Positions 24,689-32,391 are shown, counted from the first letter of the stretch. The stretch is 64,000 nucleotides of DNA from Candidatus Villigracilis adiacens (GCA_016703605.1 JADJBU010000013.1:1-64000); one strand, 5' to 3'. The notes: generated by a model not told the origin, from the letters alone. Translations and numbers: made by a program.

Positions 24689-25234
24689 TCAATCTGCATC
24701 AATAAGGATGACTTTTACTGGAACGGCTGGAAAATGACGTTTCAATCTTTCAATATCATAAACAAGTTGCTCACCATAAGAAACACCTGATGACATACCT
24801 TTATGCAAACTGTGGCAAGGTACAATTTCTACGCCGACATCCGCCTTATTTTCGTTGAAAAAATATTGGAATTTTGCCATGTCGTAAAACATGAATGCAT
24901 ATTTACCGAATTGCACCTCAACCAAAACTTTTTCTTTTACAAAGTCAACTTGTTTATATGCCCCCGCAATTGCGACCTCGGAATCGGGTATTTGAATAGT
25001 GTAGGTGTCTCTTAATTCTCTATAACCCCTATCTTGGAATTCTTGCTGGAAGTGGTTGTTCATGTCAATTGGCGAGTATAGTTGCTTTCCTTGTTTGGTC
25101 TTTTCTTTACTAATTTTCGTTCTGTGCGCCTTAACATGTTTAATAACCTCATATATCTCTTGGTCATATTTAGGATAGCGCACTTTTAGGATTTCTGAAC
25201 CGCCGAGATGTGAATATTCGTATACGATTTTCAT
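24689..25234 (-). CDS. BstYI/BglII-family type II restriction endonuclease
   Basis: 181 residues. The order YSHLGGSEIL, AHRTKISKEKTKQGKQLYSP, VDFVKEKVLVEVQFGKY, ADVGVEIVP and GMSSGVSYGEQ follows BstYI closely. The catalytic set D...E-x-Q in VDFVKEKVLVEVQFGK is kept. BstYI and BglII cut RGATCY and AGATCT; this enzyme probably recognises a GATC-containing palindrome, which is inference. It overlaps the methyltransferase stop by 4 bases (ATGA), so the pair is translationally coupled, methyltransferase first. It was probably gained by transfer: the DNA is more AT-rich than its neighbours. Confidence 0.85.
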   Translation of the reverse strand: MKIVYEYSHLGGSEILKVRYPKYDQEIYEVIKHVKAHRTKISKEKTKQGKQLYSPIDMNNHFQQEFQDRGYRELRDTYTIQIPDSEVAIAGAYKQVDFVKEKVLVEVQFGKYAFMFYDMAKFQYFFNENKADVGVEIVPCHSLHKGMSSGVSYGEQLVYDIERLKRHFPAVPVKVILIDAD

Positions 25235-26172
25235 TTCTTTTTCTCCACTCTATATTTTCCAGGCTTTTCCAACAAAGTTGGTTGTGCTGATTTATTAATT
25301 TTTATATTTTTGGGTGGAATATTCTTGGCAGGTTGATTAGGATCGTAAACCGGTCTTTCCATCGGACGCATTTGTAACTCGCCTTTTAATGCTTTTTGAA
25401 TTCTATTTTTCGCAATAACGAGATATTCATTCCTGATCTCTGCGCCAACTGCTTTGCGGTTATGCATCAAGGCGGCTATCGCCGTGCTTCCTACTCCCAT
25501 AAATGGATCCAGCACCCAATCGTTTTCATTTGTCATGGACAAAACAAGTCGTTCAATGAGTTCTATTGGGAATTGGCAGGGATGAACAGTCTTTTCTATG
25601 TGGTTGGCTTTTACGTTTGGAATATCCCAAATATCGTTTGGATTTTTACCTAGAGGATTTCCAGATAACTCTCCTTTTCTTGGACCCTTGAAGTATTTTT
25701 TTTGCGGGTATTTTTGAGGAATTCGTATTGGGTCTAAATTAAAAGTGTAATTATTTGATTTTGTAAACCAAAGGATAACCTCGTATCTTCCTGAAAATCG
25801 TTTGGATGCGTGAAGTCCATGTCCGAACTGCCAAACGATTCTATTTCTTAAATGCAAGCCAAACGAGGCAAAAAGTGGGAACAATACAATGTCGAGAGGA
25901 ATGATTTCGCTATTGTTGACGTAATTGCCGACCTGCCAACATATACTTCCGGTATTATCTAACGTTCGGACACATTCCTCGATAACCTGTTTCTGTTGGC
26001 TGATATATTGGTTGAGCTTCAATCTGGTTTCATATTCTTTGCCCAAGTTATACGGAGGCGAAGTGACAATTAATTTGATACTATTATCCGGGATTTGTTT
26101 CAGTAAATCAAGGCAATCACCATGAAATAATACACAGCTCGATGCCTGGTCAAAAGTTGGTGAAATTTTCAT
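25231..26172 (-). CDS. Type II DNA methyltransferase (beta class, probably N4-cytosine or N6-adenine)
   Basis: 313 residues. Catalytic motif TSPPYN at 37-42 precedes the SAM-binding motif VLDPFMGVGSTAIAA, the order of beta-class amino-methyltransferases, and the target-recognition region lies between. TSPPY occurs in both m4C and m6A enzymes; the BglII family methylates cytosine N4, so m4C is favoured by context. First gene of a two-gene restriction-modification unit. TATAAT stands exactly 6 bases before the ATG and no Shine-Dalgarno is present, so it should be leaderless. Confidence 0.88.
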   Translation of the reverse strand: MKISPTFDQASSCVLFHGDCLDLLKQIPDNSIKLIVTSPPYNLGKEYETRLKLNQYISQQKQVIEECVRTLDNTGSICWQVGNYVNNSEIIPLDIVLFPLFASFGLHLRNRIVWQFGHGLHASKRFSGRYEVILWFTKSNNYTFNLDPIRIPQKYPQKKYFKGPRKGELSGNPLGKNPNDIWDIPNVKANHIEKTVHPCQFPIELIERLVLSMTNENDWVLDPFMGVGSTAIAALMHNRKAVGAEIRNEYLVIAKNRIQKALKGELQMRPMERPVYDPNQPAKNIPPKNIKINKSAQPTLLEKPGKYRVEKKK

Positions 26173-26178
26173 ACTGCT

Positions 26179-26184
26179 ATTATA
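26179..26184 (-). promoter_or_regulatory. -10 box of the restriction-modification operon
   Basis: TATAAT on the minus strand, 6 bases before the methyltransferase ATG (26172); implies transcription from the A of ATG. No clear -35. Confidence 0.6.
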
Positions 26185-26226
26185 AGATCAAATGTTCTCA
26201 TTTTGAAGATTATTAATTGAACTGTC

Positions 26227-26373
26227 TTATTCAAAGTGGCAGCGTACCGCTTCTTGAACCGCCTCTTTGAGTTCTTCCCACGTATCGGCTTCGGTGAAGA
26301 TCGAATGTCCGAGGGCGCGGGCGACGTAGCCGCCTTCATCCGCTTCTTCGACCAGAAAAATAATCTCGTTCAT
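26227..26373 (-). CDS. Small HicB-like protein
   Basis: 48 residues: MNEIIFLVEEADEGGYVARA, LGHSIFTEADTWEELKEAV and HFE. This is the HicB-type partial RNase-H fold of a stand-alone antitoxin-like protein, without a HicA toxin next to it. Its ATG overlaps the TGA of the thioesterase gene by 4 bases. Function unknown; possibly regulatory. The longer frame to 26421 would overlap the thioesterase gene and is not used. Confidence 0.7.
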   Translation of the reverse strand: MNEIIFLVEEADEGGYVARALGHSIFTEADTWEELKEAVQEAVRCHFE

Positions 26374-26801
26374 ATTGCTCCTTCCTGCAAACCTTCGAAC
26401 TCGGCGATCTTCCTCTTCCAATCATCCGGCACGGGGATGGTCTTCATGCTCTTGTAATCGAACGTGACCAAAATGACCTCACCGCTTGCCATCACCTTGC
26501 CGGTATCATCCATCACACATTGCTCCACCGTTATGGACTTGTTGCCGATTCGGACAATCTTCGCGCCGGTTTTGATATTGTCGCCGTAATGCGTGGGGGC
26601 TCTGTACTTGACGTGGATGTCCGCGACGATGATGCCGATCTCCATGAAGGATTGGTCTTTGCTGAACAAGCCCATCTTCATGAAATAGTAGACGCGCGCC
26701 TGCTCGAAGTACGTCAGGTACTTGGCGTTGTTGACATGTCCCTGCGGGTCCAAATCCCCGTAGCGGACTTCGGTGGGATGGAAGAATTTGTATTCGGTCA
26801 T
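26370..26801 (-). CDS. Acyl-CoA thioesterase (4HBT hot-dog fold)
   Basis: 143 residues. VRYGDLDPQGHVNNAKYLTYFEQ holds the catalytic Asp in the typical 4-hydroxybenzoyl-CoA thioesterase order (YxDxDxxGHVNNxxY). IHVKYRAPTHYGD and SGEVILVTFDY follow. It likely hydrolyses acyl-CoA thioesters in the cytosol; substrate unknown. TATAAT (26808-26813) lies 6 bases before the ATG and no Shine-Dalgarno is visible. Confidence 0.88.
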   Translation of the reverse strand: MTEYKFFHPTEVRYGDLDPQGHVNNAKYLTYFEQARVYYFMKMGLFSKDQSFMEIGIIVADIHVKYRAPTHYGDNIKTGAKIVRIGNKSITVEQCVMDDTGKVMASGEVILVTFDYKSMKTIPVPDDWKRKIAEFEGLQEGAI

Positions 26802-26807
26802 GGGGCG

Positions 26808-26813
26808 ATTATA
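26808..26813 (-). promoter_or_regulatory. -10 box of the thioesterase gene
   Basis: TATAAT (minus strand), 6-base gap (CGCCCC), then ATG; leaderless configuration. The -35 region lies in a degenerate tandem repeat. Confidence 0.55.
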
Positions 26814-26814
26814 G

Positions 26815-26955
26815 CCGGGTAGCCTGTTAGTCGGGTAGTCTGTTGGTTTGTTGGTCAGCTGGTCTATTAGTCGGATGGTCAATAAAAAAGCCGCAGAGTC
26901 AGAGACTCCACGGCTATTCGACTACTTGACTACTCAACTACTCAACTAATCACAA
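26815..26955. repeat. Degenerate 7-8-mer tandem repeats around a terminator
   Basis: 26815-26878 consists of variants of GTTAGTCGG/GTTGGTC; 26929-26952 of ACTACTTG/ACTACTCA. The terminator at 26885-26913 separates the two tracts. No gene is present. Confidence 0.65.
26885..26913 (-). terminator. Terminator after the Crp-family gene
   Basis: On the minus strand AGCCGTGGAGTC-tct-GACTCTGCGGCT followed by TTTTTT; one mismatch in a 12-bp stem. Confidence 0.85.
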
Positions 26956-27644
26956 AACCTTGCCAGCCCCGGCTTGTCATGAATGACGATTCGCCCATCG
27001 TCATCCGTGAACGCAAGACCCTGTTCCTTGAAAAACACCATCGCCTGGTTCACGCGCTTGCGCGACGCGCCCACAAGGTCGGCGATGTCGCTTTGCGTGA
27101 GCGCGATGCGGATTTTGATGCCATCGTCCAGTTCCTGCCCGTAACGCTCGGCGAATGCCAGCAGTTGACGCGCCACCCGCCCGTTCACATCGAGCGTCGC
27201 CAGCGACTGGATCATCTGGTCGGAGAGCCGCACCCGCGCCGAAAGAATCTTCACCAGGTTGCGCGCCACAGGTGGAAAATTATCGAGCATGTAAAAGAAG
27301 GTGGTCTTGTCCATCCACAACATGAGCGAGTCTTCGAGCGTCACCACACTGGCAGAACGACCCACGCTGTCAATCAAACTCATCTCGCCGATGATGTCGC
27401 CGCTGCCCAAAATCGAGAGGATCGCGTCGCGCCCGCCCTGCTCGGTGTAGACCTTCACCGTCCCATGCAGGATGATATAGACCGCCTCGCCGGGCTGTTC
27501 GATCAACATCACATTCTTCCCGCTTGGGAACACGCGCCGATGTGCGCGATGCGCCACCCAATCCAATTGCGCGGGCGCGAGTCCTTCGAACAGTTTGATG
27601 TCCGAAAGAATGTTGCGGGTATCGTCTTTCTTGAGTTCAGTCAT
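26946..27644 (-). CDS. Crp/Fnr-family transcription regulator
   Basis: 232 residues. The cyclic-nucleotide-binding barrel (about 20-135) has VMLIEQPGEAVYIILHGTVK and GSGDIIGEMSLIDSVGRSAS, with the conserved GEMSLID...RSAS phosphate-binding cassette close to that of cAMP binders. The C-terminal winged helix has LTQSDIADLVGASRKRVNQAM as recognition helix. It senses a small ligand and binds promoter DNA; targets unknown. Its start overlaps the end of the metallo-hydrolase gene by 8 bases, so the two are probably cotranscribed. Confidence 0.9.
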   Translation of the reverse strand: MTELKKDDTRNILSDIKLFEGLAPAQLDWVAHRAHRRVFPSGKNVMLIEQPGEAVYIILHGTVKVYTEQGGRDAILSILGSGDIIGEMSLIDSVGRSASVVTLEDSLMLWMDKTTFFYMLDNFPPVARNLVKILSARVRLSDQMIQSLATLDVNGRVARQLLAFAERYGQELDDGIKIRIALTQSDIADLVGASRKRVNQAMVFFKEQGLAFTDDDGRIVIHDKPGLARFCD

Positions 27645-28635
27645 GCGCAGCATATTGTACTGCCCTTTCATGTGAGACTTCCGAAGTCTGGGTTGATTTC
27701 ATGCTTGCAGCCTCATTATCAGACTTCGGAAGTCTGATCTCCATTCCTTCATACGCCGCGCGCGAATCGGGGAAAACTTTTTGCGCTTCACGCTCCTGCC
27801 CTGCCACCCAATCGTCAGCGTAGGATGGATCGTGATGGAACAGGATCAACTGTCCCGTTTCGGCAGAGGCGGCGACCTGTCCAGCCATCGTCGCGGTCGA
27901 GTGACCATATCCCTGAGTCGAAGGGAATCCCGCGAGACATCCATAATAGTGATCGTCCGAATATTGCGCGTCGTGGATCAACACATCGGCGTCGCGCGCA
28001 AACTGAATCAACTTGCGGTCCATGCCCACATAACCTTCGGTATCGGTGGCGTACACAACGGATTTGTTTTGATACGTGATGCGATAGTGATAGACGCCGC
28101 CGGGATGCGCGTGTGATTTGTGAATGCGGATGACCACCGCCTCGGGACTCGGACTTGGGCTTGATTCGCCAACCCGGACTCCATCCTCATACCCATGCTG
28201 GGCACTTTCCCAAACGATGACCTGCGACTCGCGCAGTGAACGAATGTCCTTGTTCGACGCCATATCGCGCAGCGAGATCGGGAACGTATCCGAAGACTGG
28301 TTGTGCTCGAGGACATGCTTCACCGTCTCCGCCGTGCCGCCGGGACCGTAGATGCGCAGTTTGGCTTTGGGCAGATACGCAGGCACGAAGAACGGAAATC
28401 CCTGCGTGTGATCGTGATGCAGATGGCTGAACAGAAGCAACAGTTCGAGATTCTGCCGCTTCACCAACTCGCGCCCGAGCGGAATGATGCCCGTCCCCGC
28501 GTCGAGGATGATCGTCCGCCCGCCCGCGTTGATCTCGACGCAGGATGTATTACCGCCGTATTTGACGGTTGCCGCGCCGGGTGTGGGGTAACTTCCGCGC
28601 ACGCCCCAGAATTTGACCGTGAATTCCTTGTTCAT
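27637..28635 (-). CDS. Metallo-beta-lactamase-fold hydrolase
   Basis: 332 residues. FWGVRGSYPTPG and LDAGTGI open the fold, FSHLHHDHTQG is the H-x-H-x-D-H zinc motif, and VYATDTEGYVGMD and LILFHHDPSYADD give the remaining ligands. Close to the PhnP/RNase Z-like group often paired with Crp-type regulators. The start at 28635 follows GGAGG. The last 40 residues or so are odd: the DNA there holds two palindromes (GACTTCCGAAGTC near 27675 and AGACTTCGGAAGTCT near 27721), so the tail probably grew by repeat insertion. Confidence 0.88.
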   Translation of the reverse strand: MNKEFTVKFWGVRGSYPTPGAATVKYGGNTSCVEINAGGRTIILDAGTGIIPLGRELVKRQNLELLLLFSHLHHDHTQGFPFFVPAYLPKAKLRIYGPGGTAETVKHVLEHNQSSDTFPISLRDMASNKDIRSLRESQVIVWESAQHGYEDGVRVGESSPSPSPEAVVIRIHKSHAHPGGVYHYRITYQNKSVVYATDTEGYVGMDRKLIQFARDADVLIHDAQYSDDHYYGCLAGFPSTQGYGHSTATMAGQVAASAETGQLILFHHDPSYADDWVAGQEREAQKVFPDSRAAYEGMEIRLPKSDNEAASMKSTQTSEVSHERAVQYAAHD

Positions 28636-28879
28636 GTCTGCCTCCAATTTTTTCGCCGCGTAGGGCGCGTTCTCTTACGCGCCTGTTGAGGTTGGCGTTG
28701 ACGTTAGCCTGTCCTGGACGGACAGTCCAGGGAGAACGTCAACTACGCCGTCATCTGTAATTATGTTCGGAACGGCATTTCCTTCAAGGAAAGTCTTCTC
28801 ACGGCAGGTGGGAAATATTTCTCATGAACGGATGCAAAAGGCTTGGCGCGAATAACGCGAACCGGAGTTCTTTTTACGG

Positions 28880-28929
28880 TGTCCAAAGCGGCGCCGTGAC
28901 GCCGCGCGGCATTTCCAGACTTTTGAGCG
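28880..28929. repeat. GGAG/GCGGCGC dispersed module, copy 2
   Basis: GTCCAAAGCGGCGCCGTGAC, then GCCGCGCGGCATTTCCAGAC. Same orientation as the module inside the MITE at 29115-29175, inverted relative to 14357 and 50054. Confidence 0.7.
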
Positions 28930-29082
28930 AGAAGCGAACGTCAGGAGACGTTCGACTCCGGCTAAACCTTTTTTCATTTCAGAACGCAGAGATCACGGAG
29001 TTTTTTAGAAGTTTTCTCTGTGAACCCCGTGCCCTCTATGGTGGGAAAAGAACTTAAGGTTTTGCTGTAACCATGGCACACC

Positions 29083-29250
29083 CCCGCGATGTGTGCAGGC
29101 AGAACATGTCAGGCACGGAGTCGAAAGCGGCGCAGAGTGACGCCGTGGCGGCATCTCCCGACTTTCGAGCAAAATCGGGAGACCCTTCGACAGGCTCAGG
29201 GCAAGTTTTTGCAGTCCACATTGACAACCTTTGCTTGCGCACCCCGCGAT
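29083..29250. mobile_element. MITE-like element, copy 1 (152 bp plus 8-bp target duplications)
   Basis: Terminal inverted repeats begin GTGTGCAGGCAGAACATGTC at 29091 and end TGACAACCTTTGCTTGCGCAC at 29242. Direct repeats CCCGCGAT flank it (29083-29090 and 29243-29250). It carries no ORF. Inside is the dispersed GCGGCGC module plus CCTTCGACAGGCTCAGGGCA. It ends 45 bases before the tRNA. Confidence 0.8.
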
Positions 29251-29294
29251 TCGGGATGTCTGGATTTTGGACTTTTGAGTATAATGCGGTCATC

Positions 29295-29366
29295 GCCCTG
29301 ATAGTTCAACGGATAGAATAAGGCACTCCTAAGGCTTAGATGTAGGTTCGATTCCTACTCAGGGCA
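29295..29366 (+). tRNA. tRNA-Arg (anticodon CCT)
   Basis: 72 bases. Acceptor stem GCCCTGA pairs with TCAGGGC, discriminator A; T-arm GTAGG-TTCGATT-CCTAC; anticodon loop CTCCTAA reads CCT, decoding AGG. The D-arm is short and the last anticodon-stem pair is a mismatch (A-G). CCA is not encoded. Confidence 0.93.
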
Positions 29367-29457
29367 TCCCGGTTCTGGATAACACCGTGCGCACAAATTC
29401 CATTTCCCGTTTTTGAAAAAGCGCGGCATAAATTCAATCTTGTCGGAGGAGAAAATT

Positions 29458-29748
29458 ATGAACAACAAAAATACCGGTTTGATCGCGACCATTGCGTCAG
29501 TCGTCCTGTGCGGGTGTCCCGGGCTTTTCATGTGTTTTTTCGGGGCGACATCGGCTTTCGTTAGTTTCGTCCCCGGGGCAGACATCAATGTAAATGGCAG
29601 CAGCGACCCCACCTCCGCCACAGCCATGGGCATCGGTTCGATCTGCCTTTCCCTGGTCTTCATCGCCATTCCGATTGCGGTATGGTATTTCACAATGAGA
29701 AAAAAAGCAGGCGCATCCAACGATGAGCCTCTTCCCCCCGTTTCTTAA
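29458..29748 (+). CDS. Small two-helix membrane protein
   Basis: 96 residues. Two hydrophobic helices, about 8-38 (GLIATIASVVLCGCPGLFMC) and 57-80, joined by a short Asn/Ser-rich loop; a polar tail follows. The first helix is Cys-rich (CGCPGLFMC). No family is assigned; similar small proteins occur in Chloroflexota. GGAGGAG lies 8 bases before the ATG at 29458. A bidirectional terminator follows. Confidence 0.75.
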   Translation: MNNKNTGLIATIASVVLCGCPGLFMCFFGATSAFVSFVPGADINVNGSSDPTSATAMGIGSICLSLVFIAIPIAVWYFTMRKKAGASNDEPLPPVS

Positions 29749-29773
29749 TTTGCGCCCGCCATATCCGTTAACG

Positions 29774-29809
29774 AAAAGACCTCCGAGTTCGGCGCTCGGA
29801 GGTCTTTTT
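29774..29809. terminator. Bidirectional terminator
   Basis: AAAAGACCTCCGAG-ttcggcg-CTCGGAGGTCTTTTT, a 10-bp perfect GC-rich stem with A/T runs on both sides, between two convergent genes. Confidence 0.92.
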
Positions 29810-30436
29810 CTAGTAAACCTTGATCCTTAAATCCATCGGGCAGAAGTGTTCCTTGCCGGCATTGATTCGCCAGCGTGTGTAATACTCCCCGGGTTCGGCG
29901 GGCGCCTGCATGTCCACTGTGATTTCCACGGTGCCGCCGGGTTGAACCGAAGCGGGAAAATCGTAGATGGACTGTAAATGGAGTTTATCCCCGTCCACAT
30001 ATTGGTAATCCACATTGTCCGCATTCCACGCGGCCCTGCCAATATTGGCGACAAGCCATTTCCCAAAGAACCTGGAGGAGGCAGCCACCGCCTCCTGCGG
30101 CTCGAAGGATATCACCTGGCAGTCGAAGTCCAGGTTGGAACTCCCGATTGGAACCTGCGTGGGCGGGATGAACTGGGTGGGAACCAAAAAAAGAAATGTC
30201 GGGGTTGGCGATGGGGTATCCGTGGGCGTTCTGGTTGGGATGATTGTTGGAGTGGCGGTCGGAACGCTCATTGCAGTCTGTGTGGCTGCAACGCCCGCCG
30301 TCTGTGCGATGGCGGTCAACGGGGCGTTTGCATCGAAGGTGGGCAGGGGAGTGGCAGCCGCGCCCAGGGCAGGCAGGCAGGCGAGTGTAAAAACTGCCGC
30401 GGTCAGGATCAATGTGAGTCGGTGGCTATAACGCAT
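29810..30436 (-). CDS. Lipoprotein with NBR1-like Ig domain
   Basis: 208 residues. A signal peptide with lipobox TLAC (Cys20), then a Thr/Pro-rich spacer (about 45-90, TPTIIPTRTPTDTPSPTPTF) and a C-terminal beta-sandwich with FFGKWLVANIGRAAWNADNV and PGEYYTRWRI, the tryptophan-rich 'next to BRCA1' Ig-like fold common in Anaerolineae surface lipoproteins. It is probably a cell-surface binding protein. One more protein of this architecture is encoded at 31576-32202. Confidence 0.8.
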   Translation of the reverse strand: MRYSHRLTLILTAAVFTLACLPALGAAATPLPTFDANAPLTAIAQTAGVAATQTAMSVPTATPTIIPTRTPTDTPSPTPTFLFLVPTQFIPPTQVPIGSSNLDFDCQVISFEPQEAVAASSRFFGKWLVANIGRAAWNADNVDYQYVDGDKLHLQSIYDFPASVQPGGTVEITVDMQAPAEPGEYYTRWRINAGKEHFCPMDLRIKVY

Positions 30437-30469
30437 AGTATTCCAGTTTATTCAATACCCATCCTTTTG

Positions 30470-31342
30470 CTATTGCGGCGGGTTGGTTGAAAGGTAGGAT
30501 TCCTTTCCATCGTTCTTCCGAATGGCAACCCATTGTCCATTGAGGTTGCCGCCGATAATCGGTCCCCAGGTGAGGGCGGCGTCCTTGCGTCCCTTCTGCA
30601 CATCCACGGTCACCTTCGTGCCGCGCGGTAAAAGGACGGTTTTCTCCGCCGCAAGGCTTGGTTCTTTGTAGACCTGCGCGCCCTGCGGGTCGATCACATA
30701 CCAGGTCGGCAAAGGCTTCACATCATCGGGCTTTGTTCCTCCGTTTGTTCCCAAGCCGCCGCCGCTTGTCCCAAGGCCATCGGGGAGTTTTTCGGCGCTG
30801 TTGTTATGGTTTTCCCGGAGCCAGTTGCGCGGGTTGACGAAGTGATGCCTGCATGATTGCAGGTCCAACCCGGGCCAGTAGGTTGGCGATTTGTCCAGTT
30901 GGATGGTTGTGGAAATGTCGAAATGCAGGTGATAGGGAAAGACGCCAAACTGGTTGCCGACCTTTGCAATGGGATCGCCCGCTTTAACCGCCTGCCCCTT
31001 CGCAACAAGCATGTCTTCGACATGTCCGTAACGGCTGAAAAGCGGTTTGCCGTTCACGATGCCGTGGTTGATCACGACCAGGTTTCCCCAGGTTGTTTTG
31101 GAAACGAGTTGGGCAAACCGGACAACCCCGTCGCCTATGGAGTAGATGGGCGCGTGCGCGTCCTTGTCACCCGCCATGTTCAAGTCTGCCCCGGTGTGAT
31201 ACGCCCAATTTCCCTTTCCCAGCAAATACTTGGGCGGGATATTCCCCGTCCAGGCATTTGCATCGACCCAGGTTTTGGGCCAGATATCGATGGGCATCTT
31301 ATTGCGTTCGTCTTCCGTGCCGACAGGAGATCGAAAAGCCAT
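30470..31342 (-). CDS. M23-family metallopeptidase with C-terminal SH3-like domain
   Basis: 290 residues. The LytM/M23 domain shows H49-x3-D53 (HTGAD) and H138-x-H140 (HLHFD), the full zinc and catalytic set, so it should be an active peptidoglycan-type endopeptidase. A Gly/Asn-rich linker (about 195-215) leads to a bacterial-SH3-like end (VYKEPSLAAEKTVLLPRGTK). No signal peptide is visible in the frame, which is unusual for a wall enzyme. It lies between two NBR1-like lipoprotein genes on the same strand. Confidence 0.85.
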   Translation of the reverse strand: MAFRSPVGTEDERNKMPIDIWPKTWVDANAWTGNIPPKYLLGKGNWAYHTGADLNMAGDKDAHAPIYSIGDGVVRFAQLVSKTTWGNLVVINHGIVNGKPLFSRYGHVEDMLVAKGQAVKAGDPIAKVGNQFGVFPYHLHFDISTTIQLDKSPTYWPGLDLQSCRHHFVNPRNWLRENHNNSAEKLPDGLGTSGGGLGTNGGTKPDDVKPLPTWYVIDPQGAQVYKEPSLAAEKTVLLPRGTKVTVDVQKGRKDAALTWGPIIGGNLNGQWVAIRKNDGKESYLSTNPPQ

Positions 31343-31398
31343 GAGGTTGCTCCTTCTACAGTTGATTCAGGGAGGAAAATCCTGTTTTTATTTTGCTG

Positions 31399-31494
31399 CC
31401 GTACGTTTCCTTCGTAAAGAAGTCCTAAAGGTCTTGCCGATTAACTGGTGGTTTACGAAGGAAAAAACAGATCTTTAGGGTTTGGGATGTACGG
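31399..31494. repeat. Imperfect palindrome upstream of the M23 gene
   Basis: Outer CCGTAC/GTACGG and inner TTTCCTTCGTAAA (31406-31418) / TTTACGAAGGAAA (31452-31464, perfect 13 bp). The smaller pair CTAAAG/CTTTAG is not nested, which points to rearrangement. Non-coding. Confidence 0.65.
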
Positions 31495-31575
31495 TAGAGA
31501 AGTTTTTATTATAACTATAAAGCGGGGAAAAAACGCAGGACAAGCGGCTGGCTTGTCCTGCAAACGCGCGCTGGT

Positions 31576-32202
31576 CTATTTGACTTCGACCGTCACCTGT
31601 CCATAGCAGATGGGACCATCCACCTTCCAGGACATGTAGGCGAGACCCTTGTCGGTGGGGGCGGTGCCGGTAAGGACGATCTTGTATTCGTCGCCGGGTT
31701 TCATTTCGACCGGAATCTCCACGCGCGATGCGGCTGTCAGTTTTACCCCCCCGGCGTATTTCACGTCCACGCCCGCCCGCCAGGTTTGGGTGCCGGTGTT
31801 CACGACGATCCAGACGATTTCAAAACTGTCGCCGGGGCCCACATGCTGACCGCTCTTGGGTTTGATGGTGCTGATGTAGCAGGAATAAGGCGGCTGGGTA
31901 CGGGCTGGAGCCGGCGTATCGGAGGGGAAGACGGGTAGTGGAATGGGTGTATCGGTGTCGATGATGACCGATTCGAGCGTTGCCGTGGGGATGGGGGTAT
32001 CCGTGACCGCGGGTGTGGGCGAGAGAACCGGCGCCAGGGCTGTGAGTGTGCCTTCCACATTCCGCGCAACCTGTTCGTCGATCTGTTTTGTCTGAACGAT
32101 GGCGGTCTGAATTTGGGCTTCGAGTTCTGCCGGGTCCTGCCCGGGCAGGCAGGCGGTAATCACAAACACAAGCGCAGCCGCGACCATCAAATTTTTACGC
32201 AT
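31576..32202 (-). CDS. Lipoprotein with NBR1-like Ig domain
   Basis: 208 residues. Signal peptide with lipobox ITAC (Cys18), a helical segment (ELEAQIQTAIVQTKQIDEQV), a Thr/Pro-rich spacer and a C-terminal domain with SFEIVWIVVNTGTQTWRAGV and GLAYMSWKVDG, the Trp-containing NBR1-like Ig fold. Same architecture and length as the protein at 29810, but low sequence identity. Likely a surface lipoprotein. Confidence 0.8.
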   Translation of the reverse strand: MRKNLMVAAALVFVITACLPGQDPAELEAQIQTAIVQTKQIDEQVARNVEGTLTALAPVLSPTPAVTDTPIPTATLESVIIDTDTPIPLPVFPSDTPAPARTQPPYSCYISTIKPKSGQHVGPGDSFEIVWIVVNTGTQTWRAGVDVKYAGGVKLTAASRVEIPVEMKPGDEYKIVLTGTAPTDKGLAYMSWKVDGPICYGQVTVEVK

Positions 32203-32274
32203 GAAAATTCTCCTTTTTCAAGCCTGTCGGGTTTCAGGAGCGCGTCAGCGCTTCGCCCGCCGGGTCTCTTTATT

Positions 32275-32385
32275 AGGACTTACGAAAAACCCCAAGAGCA
32301 AGCCGCGAATTACGCGAATTTTCACGAAAATTCTTGATAATTCGCGTGAATTCGTGGCAAAAGACTTTGATCTGCGTAAGTCCTA
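32275..32385. repeat. Inverted-repeat element with TAGGACTTACG ends
   Basis: Perfect 11-bp ends TAGGACTTACG / CGTAAGTCCTA enclose GCGAATTACGCGAATTTTC and its partial complement. It ends 7 bases downstream of the kamA stop. Non-coding, MITE-like. Confidence 0.75.
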
Positions 32386-32391
32386 TTTATA

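Larger units (their letters stand above)
28636..29294. other. Non-coding region with dispersed repeats before tRNA-Arg
   Basis: No gene. It holds a CCTGGAC/GTCCAGG hairpin near 28710-28730, the dispersed module at 28880-28929, a degenerate CTCTGTGAACCCCGTGCC repeat at 28981-29045, and the MITE-like element at 29083-29250. Confidence 0.7.

Noticed and set aside
26815..26955. CRISPR array
   Set aside because: Units are 7-8 bases without spacers of constant length; these are simple tandem repeats.
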